The notes under the pieces are model-generated. The model saw nothing but the letters and a program-made list of their open reading frames with translations. It did not search any database and was not told the origin of the DNA. A DNA stretch of 64,000 bases from NCBI GenBank assembly GCA_019279435.1, contig JAAALK010000287.1, forward strand, positions 15,748,162-15,812,161. The letters run 5' to 3'. Source of the stretch: Zizania palustris (lineage: Eukaryota > Streptophyta > Magnoliopsida > Poales > Poaceae). The translations under genes and the position numbers were made by a program. Below, piece by piece: positions 53,134 to 63,931 of this stretch (position 1 is the stretch's first letter; each line of letters opens with the position of its first letter).

Positions 53134-56100
53134 TGTAACACCCCAAATTTTCAAAGTAATAAAAATATTATTTAATCCAATTTCCTGGAATTCATTATTT
53201 TGGAAATACCTTTAATACCCTCCTTTACCATTTTGAACTACAACATAGAGGAAATGGCCAAACCAGGAGCTGAAATTTTTATGTATAATCCTAAGGCCAA
53301 AATATATTTTTGAGAATTTTTACAAATTTTTATCAACCTTGGAAGTAGCCCTAAGATTTTAATCTATTTCCTAGAATTATTTTTATTCAGAATATTTTGA
53401 AACAGTAATGGGCCTCCCCTCCCTTTCTATCTCTCCCAGCCGGCCCAGCCCACTCCTCCCCGCGCGCGCCATCTGACCAGTGGACCCCGCTCGTCAGTGA
53501 CCTCCTCTCTGCACGCGTACCCGGCCCCACCTGTCGGCGCCAACCAAACCCCTCGCGCCCGACCGCTCGGCCCCACCCGTCAGTCCCCTCGCTCGCGCGC
53601 TCACGCCCGCTGGCCAGTGGCCCCCGCCTGTCAGTACCATCGTCTATCTCCCGCCTCCACCCCCAAATTGCGCCGGCTGATGACCCCCGCCTCGGATCCA
53701 CCTCGCTGGCCCCTCCCCCTTTAATTTGACGCCATTAAACGGTCCCCTGCGCTCGGCCGACTGTTTCCCCTCGTTAAACCTCGCGATTACGCCCCGGGAT
53801 CACGTTGCGCGTGCATGGCCGATCCCTCGCCGACAAGTTAAAGCCCTCCCTTGGCTTTCCTTGAGGTACGGTCATCGAGGACAGAGGGGGATCGGCGACG
53901 GCGTTCGACCCCCACGACAATTCGCTACGAGAACGAATAGAACGCTCGCAATTCAACTTTTAGCGCACCACCGCCACCTTCACTCCAGCCGTCGCTCGCC
54001 GTCGCCGGAATCCCCCTCTGTCCTCGATGACCACACCGCTGCGACCACAAGGACATCACCGACCCCGGCCACCACTCCGTCGTCGACGAACCCCGCCGGA
54101 TCGCCGTCGCCGCCAAGGACCCGAACGCCTTCGCCACCCCCGCTCGTCGCCGGCCTTGCTCCGTCGATCGTTCGCCACCGCAAGGGTACCCTCATGTTCC
54201 CCTAGTCGTCCTCTTTCCGTTTTAGGCCTTAGGCACGATCGTCGTCGCTCGCCACGACCTCTGGCCCGCTCGCCGTCGCCGGAGAAGACGACCGACATGG
54301 GTCGAGTACCCTTGCCGTGTCGGATTCGATCCCGACCGTGCGATCGCGATCGAGTGGCACCAACATCACCACATGCGCGATCTAATCCGCACCGTCAGAT
54401 CTAATCGAAGCGGTATGTTTTAATCTCGCGCGTCCATCGGTATTTAAAACCCGCACTCGATCTGAGCCGTTCATCGCGTACCGATTCGTTGTTTTAATCC
54501 TGGCCGTCCACGTCACTTTAACTCCCCCGCCTCGCCCTCGCGCGTTGGATCTGGATCCAATGGTCTAGATCGATCTGGCGCACGCGCACAGTGCACGGGT
54601 TCACCGTGGGCCTGGCTCACCATGGACCCGAGGGGATTTAAATTTGAAAATAAATTCCAGAAACTGTTTTAAACTTGTAAAATTCATATCTGGCGCATTT
54701 TAACTTCAAAAATTACCATTCCAATTTCAGAAAATTTGTAATATTATTCTCTACATGTTCATTCAATAAAAACTATATGTTTACTTTGGATTTTTCATGT
54801 TTATTTAAATAGGTATTCAAATGCCCTTAGGGTAAAAATGTAAATTTAATTATTTAAATTTCAGTAAAACTTATATTTATTTATTTCCTATTAATATGAT
54901 GAAACCACTAAGTTTCCTCTAGACCTTTCATTTTAAATTAATTAGAAAGCTTAAAAAGAGATCATTCCACAATTTAAAATCCCTTTTAGAAAGGGCCATA
55001 TTTCTTTATAGTTCCTTTTAAAATTGTTTATAAAATGAATTTAAGAGATTCAACAACTTGATTTTCTTTAAATTAAACCAATTTAAACCTATGTGCTTGT
55101 TGTGTGGTTTTATATTGTTTAATTGAATATTGTATTTATTTTATTTTACTTTATTTATATTGGGAAGACTACGACGCCGCCGAGGAGCTGGAATATTACC
55201 CGGAAGTTCCTCCCTCCCCATTCGCTGAACAAGGCAAGTCACCAAACCAATCTTTTGAGCATATTGAACCCATGTTTTATTAAACTATCGCTAAAACACA
55301 TAGGCTATACATGCATTAGTCAAATGAAAACCCTTACAATATATTTATTTAGGATCCCCCGACCTTGATGTGCAACCCAAGCCATGCTATCTCGCCTAAC
55401 CCCCTTGTCACCATATGATTAGTATTATTAGCTAGTGTCCAATGTATTGACATGATGGCCATAGATAAAAATGAGTCGGAGCAAAATGGTTCGACTATAT
55501 GATCCCCGTTACTTCTTATCCTTGGAATTCTGTCGGTGATGAGTTGTGGTTGTGAGTGAATGCATGGTGGGTTCCGGGTGCAAGCTAGGGCATTGGTCGG
55601 TAGCACCCAGGGCACCATAAGGATCGGTCTGCGGGATCCGTTGCAATACACTTCCGTACTAACCACAAGTCTAGTGGGTAAGTCCTAACTAAGGTATGGA
55701 GTGTTCCAAACCGAGGCCACCATTTGGAGATGGCTCAAGCAGAACCTACGGGTGGCTTGTACCAACGTGGCGCAAAAGGGGTGCGACTTTAGCCGAGATG
55801 CGGCCCGGCGCGCCGGCGAAACCTAGAGCGGGTGGTTATCGCTTGGACCATTTCATGTTGAGGTTTGGCATGAGTTCCCGTGGTATGGGTCATCTCGTTT
55901 GGGGATGAGTGCGTGCCTTGTGGGTACAGTAGTACACCTCTGATCAGAGTCTTAAATCTTTTCGAAAAGCCGAGCCCACGGTCAAGGGCGGGTTGCGTGA
56001 CATCCCACAGTTAGATTATTTTTGATATGTATGTGCATGATGGTTTGACATGTAAGGACTGTTGTGCGAGGAGGTAAAACGTACTCCTCGAGTTATATGA

Positions 56101-56529
56101 TGTTATTGATGCTCATGTTTACATTTTCGCATGATTAAATTTGACTACACTAAATGCAACAACTGAAAATGTACTTTTCCGCACTGCTAGCCATTACCCT
56201 TCCTTTGTTATTATCTTGCATTATTACTTGCATTTGCGGTGGCTTGTTGAGTACTTTTTGTACTCATACCCGTTGGACACTACAGAGGATGCCTACTATG
56301 AAGACGGTCTGGAGTAGCGACCCAGTCAAGCAAAGATCCTGAAGAAGGCATTCGTCATGCATTTTAATTATCTTTATTATTGTTTTTATTAAAACTCTGA
56401 TGTAATTAATATGGTCTGCGTACCATGAATATTGTCGTATGTACGATTATCGCATGATGAACCTCTTGTATTATTGTTTTTCTTATGAAATTCAATAATG
56501 TCTCGATTTCGATAAATCGGGGCGCCACA
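53134..56529 (+). repeat. 3' LTR of copy B
   Basis: 3396 bp. It keeps the two segments lost from the 5' LTR. In place of about 45 bp around the TATA-like box it has a stretch (53866-53903) that is an inverted copy of 53998-54032. The remaining sequence differs from the 5' LTR at a few percent of positions by eye. Confidence 0.95.
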
Positions 56530-56724
56530 CAATGTAAGGAGGAGAGGATATAGAAATCACTATGAATTGGACGTAAGGTTATTATCCCTCCTGGAGGTCT
56601 GAACAAGTATAAAAACACTCTCTCTGTATGAATTCTTCTATGTTCAAACTCCTTCAATAGTATAACCCTTCAAGGTTATCATCATTACATAAACCTGTTT
56701 GTAACTAACAAAATTGTACAATAG

Positions 56725-56742
56725 TTGGCGTCGTCCGTGGGG
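56725..56742 (+). promoter_or_regulatory. Primer-binding-like site of the host element
   Basis: TGGCGTCGTCCGTGGGGA, four bases after the LTR end at 56720. The same sequence follows the LTR at 60902. I did not identify the tRNA. Confidence 0.6.
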
Positions 56743-56794
56743 AGCCTAGTTCTAAATTAGCCTCTCTACCACAACCTATACAATCATCTTCGAA

Positions 56795-57340
56795 GCATGG
56801 GAAGCCCCTCCTTTGAATTGGGACTTCCCTAGGGGCTTCCCAGAGGCTTCCCAATAGCTGGAGGCCTTCCTTCAGCATGGGAAGCCCCCCTTCAGACTAG
56901 GACTTCCTTAGAAGTGGGACTTCCCCAGGGGCTTCCCAAAGGCTTCTTAAGAGCTACAGGCCTCCCTTCAGCATGGGAAGCCCCCCTTCAAACTGGTACC
57001 TCCCTAGGGGCTTCCTAAAGGCTTCCTAAGAGTTGTAGGCCTCCCTTCACCATGGGAATACCCCTTCGAACTGGGACTTCCCCAGGGGCTTTCCAGCGGC
57101 TTCCCAAGAGCTGTAGACCTCCCTTCAGCATGAGAAGCTCCCCTTCAAACTGGGACTTCCCCAGAGGCTTCCCAAGTGTTGCAGACCTTTCTTCAGCATG
57201 GGAAGCCCCCCTTTGAACTGGGACTTCTCTAGGGGCTTCCCAGAGGCTTCCCATGAGCTACAGGCCTCCCTTCAACATGGGAAGCCCCCATTCGGATAGA
57301 GACTTCATAAGGTCTTCTTAGAGGCTACGAGGTGCTCTGA
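56795..57340 (+). repeat. Tandem array, about 80-bp units, interior of host element
   Basis: About six units of 'catgggaagcccccttc', 'gggacttccccaggggcttc' and 'agctgcaggcctccc' type. No coding sequence. Confidence 0.85.
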
Positions 57341-57474
57341 AAGCCTTCTTTTAGTCTAAGGCACTAGATATCAAGAGCTTCCGCCAAAACACCTCACGAG
57401 GCTAGAATCTATATAATCAAAGGTAATTTGTTCATTTCCTCTACTTGAGCTCGAATGTGGGCTAGGCGTGAGAT

Positions 57475-57596
57475 AAATAAAGTCGACATACATAAGAATG
57501 TGTTCCACTCTTATATGTGTTGACTTTGCGTTAAATAAAGTCGACATACATAAGAATGTGTTCCACTCTTATATGTGTTGACTTTGTGTTCTATCA
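57475..57596 (+). repeat. Two tandem 59-bp units, each a hairpin
   Basis: Each unit reads 'aaagtcgacatacataagaa' ... 'cttatatgtgttgacttt'; its halves pair with each other. Confidence 0.8.
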
Positions 57597-57599
57597 AAA

Positions 57600-58200
57600 G
57601 ACCCCAAAAAATCTGGTGAGAGCCGCTCCACCCTTATCGTTACACTGTGCCTCCGGTCCCATAACGGTAAAAAACAAAGGACTTTGAGCATGAAACTCGA
57701 AGCTCCAAAAAGAGTCAAAGGTGACCAAAAATCTAGTGAGATCCGCTCCACCCTTATCGTTACACAGTGCCTCCGGACCCGTAACGGTAAAAACAAAGGA
57801 CTTTGAGCATGCAACTCGAAGCTCCAAAAAGAGTCGAAGGTGACCAAAAATCTGGTGAGATCCGCTCCACCCTTATCGTTACACAGTGCCTCCGGACCCA
57901 TAACGGTAAAAACAAAGGACTTTGAGCATGCAACTCGAAGCTCCAAAAAGAGTCGAAGGTGACCCAAAATCTGGTGAGATCCGCTCCACCCTTATAGTTA
58001 CACAATGCTTTGGGCCCGTAACGGTAAAACCAAAGGACTTTGAGCATGCAACTCGAAGCTCTAAAAAGAGTCGAAGGTGACCAAAAATCTGGTGTGCTTT
58101 GTTCCACCCTTATCATTACACAGCGCCTCTGGGCCCATGATGATAAAAACCAGACTTTCAAGCTGTAGCTCTAAGTGTCCAAAAGAGTCGAAGGTGACCA
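57600..58200 (-). repeat. Five 119-bp tandem units
   Basis: Units run from 'aaaatctggtgagatccgct' to 'aaagagtcgaaggtgacc'. The fifth is the most diverged. Frames open across the units on the minus strand are a product of unit length being near a multiple of three plus low stop content. Matches part of 11690-11850. Confidence 0.92.
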
Positions 58201-58588
58201 CACAAAAAAGCGAAGCCCCGCTTCGTCTTATAAAAAACTGAAGCCTCGCTTCATCAAATATAAATTATGAAGCCTTGCTTCACCTCGAGTAAGTTCTAAA
58301 GCCTTACTTCACATCATTAAATTAAAAATTGAAGCACTACTTCAAAACCAGATTTTGCCTACAAACAAAATCGAAGCCTGATTTTTCCTTGCTACAAAAT
58401 CAAAATTAGATTTTGCTTGCTAACAAAATCGAAGCCTGATTTTGCCTTACTACAAAATCAAAACTAGATTTTGCCTGCTACAAAATCGAAGCCTGATTTT
58501 TCCTTGCTACAAAATAAAAACCAAATTTTTCTTGCTACAAAACTGAAACATTACTACATTGCATACCAGATTTTGAAGCATTGCTTCC
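58200..58588 (+). repeat. GAAGCC..CGCTTC and GATTTTGC motif stretch
   Basis: Repeated 'gaagcctcgcttcatc' then 'caaaatcgaagcctgatttt' motifs. Similar in reverse complement to 11330-11960. Confidence 0.75.
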
Positions 58589-59060
58589 TGTTAGCGCAAC
58601 GGATTACGCTAACAGGTTCTATAAAGTTAAGAACTTACAAACGAAGTGTTTGTGAATGCGGATAATAGCTCAAAGTAGTTCCAAGTGGTGTATTGAATAT
58701 CTAAATATTCAATGCCTATTACAGGGAAAGAAATGGGGTATTTATAGGTAAAAACTCTAGAGAAAATACCTTTTTATCCCTTTATTACAATTGACATAGT
58801 GGAAACTATTTTGGTATCCCGAATAGGGCTAATATGGTAAAATATGCTCGAAGGATGTCAATAAAGTAGACGTCCCATCCTTCTGGGTGTTTTCCACTTT
58901 GGAGGGGAAGCCTTTCGGAGGGTCCCTTCAGATCGGAGCCTGGATGGACCCTCCGTCTTCAAGTCTTTCAATCCGAAGATAAGTCTTGGGCCCTGAGGTT
59001 ATGACTTGACATTATCTTAGAATCTTAAGGATCATGAGGATGAAGTATTTTCCCCCAACA
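58589..59060 (-). mobile_element. Solo LTR, Tat-like family
   Basis: 472 bp with TG...CA ends and a perfect target duplication CTTCC (58584-58588 and 59061-59065). On the minus strand it starts TGTTGGGGGAAAATACTTCA and ends GCGCTAACA, matching the LTR at 60410-60902 in the opposite orientation. The internal region was lost by LTR-LTR recombination. Confidence 0.92.
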
Positions 59061-59182
59061 CTTCCCATCTAAAGAAATAACACTAATGCAAGAAGTGTAG
59101 GTTTGCCCACGCATGAAGTAAAACTAGGTTAGAGCGCATATCACCCCTACATCCAAATGGCCATATGCGAGGGGCTACTATT

Positions 59183-60409
59183 TGAGGAGAAATAACTCCC
59201 GTTATACTTAAGGATTGACCAAAAGTTGATCAACAATTATCAAATTTTGAAGACCTCTTTGAACTGGGGCTTCCAAGGGCTTCCCAGATGATCTAAGGTT
59301 CGGAGGCCATATTTGGAGCCTCCTTCACCAGGTTCTAAGCCCCGTTCACTAGGTTCGGAAGCTAGATTCGGAACCCCCTTCACTAGGTTCGAAGCCCCCT
59401 TCACCAGGTTTGGAGGGCAGATTTGAAGCCCCTTCACCAGGTTTGGAGGCCAGATTTGGAGCCCCCTTCACCAGGTTCGGAGGCCAGATTCGGAGCCCCC
59501 TTCACCAGATTTGGAGCCCCTTCACTAGGTTCGAAGCCCCCTTCACCAGGTTCGGAGGCCAGATTCGGAGCCCCTTCACCAGGTTCGGAGGCCAAGTTCG
59601 AAGCTCCTTCACCAGGTTCAAAGCCCAGGTACGGAGGCCAGATTTGGAGCCCCCTTCACCAGGTTCGGAGGCTAGATTCGGAGCCTCATTCACCAGGTTT
59701 GAAGCCCTCTTCACCAGGTTTGGAGCCCCCTTCACTAGGTTTGGAGGCCAGATTCGAAGCCCCTTCACCAGGTTCGGTGGCCAGATTTGAGCCCCCTTCA
59801 CTAGGTTCGGAGGCCAGATTCAGAACCCCTTTCACTAGATTCGGAGCCCCCTTCACTTGGTTCAGAGGACAGGTTCGAAGCCCCCTTTACCAGGTTTGGA
59901 GGACAGATTCGAAGCCCCCTTCACCAGGTTCTAAGGCCAGATTCAGATCCTCCTTCACCAGGTTCAAAGGACAGGTTCGAAGCCCCCTTCACTAGGTTTG
60001 AAGCTCCCTTCACTAGGTTCAAAGCCCCCTTCACTAGGTTTGGAGGCCAGATTTGGAGCCCCATTCACCAGGTTCGAATCCCCCTTCACCTAGTTTAAAG
60101 CCCAGGTTCGGAGGCTAGATTCGGAGCACCCTTCACCAGGTTCGGAGCCCCCTTCACCAGGTTTGGAGGACAGATTTGAAGCCCCTTCACTAGATTCGGA
60201 GGCCATATTCGGAGCTCCCTTCATTAGGTTCGGAGGCTAGGTTCAAAGCCTCCTTCACTAGGTTCGAAGACCAAATTTGGAGCCCCTTCACCAGGTTCGA
60301 AAGCCAGATTCAAAGCTCCCTTCACCAAGTTCAGAGGCTAGGTTCGAAGCCCCCTTCACCAGGTTTGAAGCCTAGGTTTGACAGCCATATTCGGAGCCCC
60401 CTTCACTAG
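59183..60409 (+). repeat. 3' LTR of host element, truncated, mostly minisatellite
   Basis: It starts TGAGGAGAAATAACTCCCG. From 59290 on it is the same GGTTCGGAGGCCAGATTCGG array as 42850-43985. It ends at 60409 where another LTR begins; the promoter part and end of this LTR are not in the window. Confidence 0.8.
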
Positions 60410-60902
60410 TGTTAGGGGAAAATACTTCATCCTCGGGACTTTAGAAATCAATAGTCAAAGATAAATTCATCAGCCGCAAAGTTTGTGTTCATCTCCGGAG
60501 ATGATGAAGTTTCTAAGTCGAAGGATACTTCGGCTTCATGATTTGAAGGTATCCTCCGGATGCTCCGAAGCTATAGTGGAAAACAGCAAGACTGATAAGA
60601 CGTCTGCCTTATCAACCTTCTCCGGATAGATTTTACTATTTTAACCCTATTCGGGGTATCGAATAGTTTCCACTATGTCGGTTGTAATTGAGGGGTAAAT
60701 AGGTATTTTCCTTAGACTTTTTACCTATAAATACCCCCTTCTTACCCTATAATAGACATCGAATACTTAGTTATTCAATACACAACTTCAGACTACTTTG
60801 AGCTATTATCCTATTCGGAGGCTCGAAATAGTTCTCAACACAAACTCTCCATTTTAGTTCCTAATCTTCAAGAACCTGTTAGCATAATCTTTTACGCCAA
60901 CA
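60410..60902 (+). repeat. 5' LTR of the Tat-like element
   Basis: 493 bp from TGTTAGGGGAAAATAC to TTTTACGCCAACA. TATA-like 'cctataaatacccc' lies at about 60724-60737. Confidence 0.88.
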
Positions 60903-60904
60903 GT

Positions 60905-60922
60905 TGGCGTCGTCCGTGGGGA
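60905..60922 (+). promoter_or_regulatory. Primer-binding-like site
   Basis: TGGCGTCGTCCGTGGGGA two bases after the LTR, the same as at 56725. Confidence 0.65.
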
Positions 60923-61099
60923 ACCTACTTCTAAAAGCTAGTTCTCTGCCGTTGACTGTACTTCGAAGAGCACCTGCGGAGGGAGCTTCAGAGTCTCAGG
61001 ATTCCGCGCACCCTTCGGTAAGGGGCTTCCTAATGCAGCTCGAAGGCCCTTTCTCGCCTTCCCAAACCAATCGAAGACCTCGGTCTTCGAACCTCATCT

Positions 61100-61914
61100 T
61101 TGTTAGCTATGCCTACCAAGCGGAGCCTAGGCTCTGATCCTCCCCGAAGGTCCCCTCGGACCAACGGTGCAGGACCCTCAGATATCCCGCTAACCCTTGA
61201 AGGCGTCGCCGGACGTCGAGCACCTAGAGGCACCCGGGCCGCTCCCACGGTGGTCCGAACCGACTACACCAGTTCCCGAGACCCGGAGCTCCCCTCCGAA
61301 GGAGATGAAGACCTTCCTAAGGACGAGGCTACCCAAGTAGCGTGACTTCAGGAGGAAGTGGCAAGGTGGAGGCAAGAGGCTACCGATCGACTCCGCACTC
61401 AACCCTTAACTCATGCTCCAGAAGGGCCTCAAGACGGTGGTGCTGGCGATCTTCCTAAAGTTGTCCAAGTCTCGGAGGAAGCCGATAATGCATCCTTCGA
61501 CGACGAGTCTCCGTTGCATCCGGACCTGCAGAAGGTGCCCTTCGACCCCAGGTTTAAAGCCTCAAAGCCGCACAAGGAATCCGGTGGGTCTCAGCCCGGA
61601 GAATTCTCTCTTTCGTATGCCTTGGATATATAAGCCAGCGGAGGGGTGCATAACACTATGGCGAAGTGCTTCCCCCTCGCTCTTGAAGGTGTAGCTCTCC
61701 GATGGTTCTGGTCTCTAAATCCAGGATCGATCAAGTCTTGGGAGCAGCTAAAGAGGAAGTTTGTAAGCAACTTCCAAGGTACATTTGTGGCCCCAATATT
61801 GACCGAGAGTCTATTTAAGGTGAAGCAGCAAGTGGGGGAGACACTTCAGGAATACTTCACATGCTTCGCCCACACCAAGTCTCAGATCAAAGGCTTGTCT
61901 ACCTCTTCGGTAGT
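61100..61914 (+). pseudogene. Broken gag of the Tat-like element
   Basis: One frame from ATG 61100 (MLAMPTKRSLGSDPPRRSPR) with an in-frame TGA at 61343 and a TAA at 61631. It then gives the retrotransposon gag signature: LEGVALRWFWSLNPGSIKSW, LKRKFVSNFQGTF, then KVKQQVGETLQEYFTCF. It is cut at 61914 by an inserted LTR. Protease and pol are not in the window. Confidence 0.85.
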
Positions 61915-63931
61915 TGTAGGACCGAAAGTAGCGACCAGAGGGGGGGTGAATGGGCGCCTTAAAAAATTCTTTCGAATCAATGACCTGTTCCCAATACCCA
62001 ACGCACCTCAGAATAATACACAGCAGAAAATAAACAGAAGGCCTAAGTCTAAAGGTTTCTAACCTAGAAGCAACTTGATGATAAACAGTGTAAATCTAAA
62101 GTAGTGCAACTAGGTAGATGAACAAGTTGTAACAGGCCTAAACTTCTCAATGAAATGATCTAAGAATGTATAAGATGAAAAGAGAAGTTACTGTCCAAAG
62201 TTGTCTCCTGTTCGGAACTTGGCGAAGCCCCCTTCGCACGTCGAGGTCTGCTTCGGAGGTTGGTGACGGAGTCTATCCGAAATGCCGAAGGTGTCACTGT
62301 CTAGCCTAGTTCGAAGTGGTAAGAGGCGAAGTGTACTTCGGAGCGAAGTAAAACAGTGCCGGAGCCTGGTTCGAAGTGTGTACTTCGAAGACAAGGCTTC
62401 GAACACAGCTTCGAACCAAGAGCTTCGGAGCAAAGTGACAAAGTCGGAGCCTGCTTCGAAGTGAGCACTTCGAAGACAAAACTTCGAATACAACTTTGAA
62501 CCGAGAGCTTCGAAGCAGAAACTTCGAACAGAAATCTACGAACACAACACACAATCGGACAACCTTCGAACAAGGAAGCGAAGTCTGTCACGCGATAGAA
62601 AATCAAGTCCGAAGCTTGCACTCTATCTTCGAACAGGAAAAGCTTCGGAAGGAGAACCGAAGGCTGACACGCCACAAAGAAATCCAAGCGAAGTCTATCA
62701 GAAAGGACAAACTTCGAACCCAACTTCGAAGCCTAACAAAGTGTGCACTTCGAACAGATAGATTCGGAGTATGTTTGTTCGAAGTATGCAATGCTGTCCA
62801 AACAGGAAGATCTTCGAAGCTAGCAACTCAGACCCAAAAAAAACCGAAGTTCGCAGTTTGAACGACAGCTTTGAAAATGTTAGATCGAAGCCTGCCTCAC
62901 GGAGCTGAGGGGCTTCGAACAAAGAAAAATGACTTCGCAGAAACAGTCAAAAAGGCATTTACTCCATTCTGCTTCGATCAAAAAGGCAACACAGTAGAAG
63001 GTAAAAAGCTTGCAGCAAGTACTGTAGCTACAGTAGCAGTACTACTTGCAACAACAAGAACTAGTACTCCCTCTCACGAAGAACAGAAGCAACAGAAGAA
63101 GCTTCTTCTCAAGAAATAAATTCTGCAGCCCGTAGCCACAGCAATAACTCCCCAAACCGAACAAAATGCAACCAATAAATTCACCAGGGACCAAGGATTT
63201 AAAGCATCCAAGGGATTAGAGCCAAAATAACTCACGAACAGAGAGGAGCAAGTCCTGGCGGCGCACACAGGAGAGAGAAACGGGAGACAAAGTGACCCAA
63301 AAGGGTGGATTTGATTTCAGCACAAAAGGGTAGTCCAAACCCTATGGATTGGGGTGCTATTTATAGGCAGCCCAACACTAGGAATATTCTACCAGCCCCT
63401 TAGGGTTTTTACAGACTCAAAAATAAAGGAAAAGACTCTACTGCCCTTAGGAATTTTTACAGACACAACTGACTGACTGTGGGCCTAGAGTTACAGATGA
63501 CATATCCGGAAGCTAAGTTTTCGAAGCTACTACGGCTTCTCTTCTGGATAGTCGGATACAGAATCAACGGTTGTCAGTTTTACGCCGAAACTGACAAAGC
63601 CTCCACCAGCTTTGCACCAGGTACCCGGATTGGGCCGGCCCGACTCCGCAGCTCTCTCAGCCCGGCAATCGCTCACCGCCCGTGTACCTGAGTCAGTCCT
63701 GGTCAACAGCCCAGTGGGTCTTCTACTGCTTCTGGCCCATGCACCCGGATTGGGCCAGCCCGACTTCGCAGCCTCCTCTGCCCGACAGTCGCTCGCTGCC
63801 CGTGTACCTGAGTCACACGCGGCCCATGAAACAGCAGATCTCTACTCTTCTTCAGTCCTTGTTGACTATCGTTGACAATGACTCATCACTTATGGAGCCA
63901 TGAGGCCCACGCTATTTAGCATGGCTCCTCA
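61915..63931 (-). repeat. 3' LTR of a minus-strand copia-type element
   Basis: 2017 bp; on the minus strand it starts TGAGGAGCCATGC and ends CCTACA. The polypurine tract on its right (minus strand) marks it as a 3' LTR. The TATA-like CTATAAATAG is on the minus strand at 63357-63366. A central part (62290-62900) is dense in TTCGAA palindromes. Left flank GTAGT (61910-61914) is one candidate target duplication. ORFs inside are by chance. Confidence 0.7.

Larger units (their letters stand above)
44191..56529 (+). mobile_element. Ty3/gypsy chromovirus copy B, complete but mutated (Tekay-type with ORF0)
   Basis: 12,339 bp from TG at 44191 to CA at 56529, flanked by CAATG on both sides (44186-44190 and 56530-56534). 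Order: LTR, initiator-Met primer site, ORF0, gag, protease, RT, RNase H, integrase, chromodomain, purine tract, LTR. The chromodomain places it among chromoviruses; the extra ORF recalls rice RIRE3/RIRE8. Gag and pol carry many nonsense codons and frameshifts, so it is not autonomous. Confidence 0.95.
42573..60409 (+). mobile_element. Large non-coding LTR element built of minisatellites (host of the nest)
   Basis: 5' LTR: about 42728-44190 plus 56535-56720, split by chromovirus B. Primer binding-like site TGGCGTCGTCCGTGGGGA at 56725. Interior about 56745-59182 with no coding sequence. Purine tract GCGAGGGGCTACTATT, then 3' LTR from 59183 to 60409, where a further element interrupts it. Both LTRs start near 'aactcccgttatacttaagg' and carry the same GGTTCGGAGGCCAGATTCGG array. 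42573-42727 is an extra partial copy of the LTR start, so the true left end is uncertain. The primer site equals that of the Tat-like element at 60903. It would need proteins from another element to move. Confidence 0.72.
60410..61914 (+). mobile_element. Ty3/gypsy element, Tat-like: 5' LTR and gag start, interrupted
   Basis: LTR, primer site and gag, in order. The gag is cut at 61914 by another LTR. The left flank is ACTAG (60405-60409). The family is the same as the solo LTR at 58589-59060. Confidence 0.82.

Noticed and set aside
57569..58161. Possible protein from the 119-bp tandem array on the minus strand
   Set aside because: Frame varies between units and the units diverge at third and non-third positions alike.
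59410..59995. Frames of 126 and 190 codons through the LTR minisatellite (FTRFGGQIRSP repeats)
   Set aside because: Two different frames are open over the same array and the matching array at 42850-43985 is interrupted; a repeat artefact.
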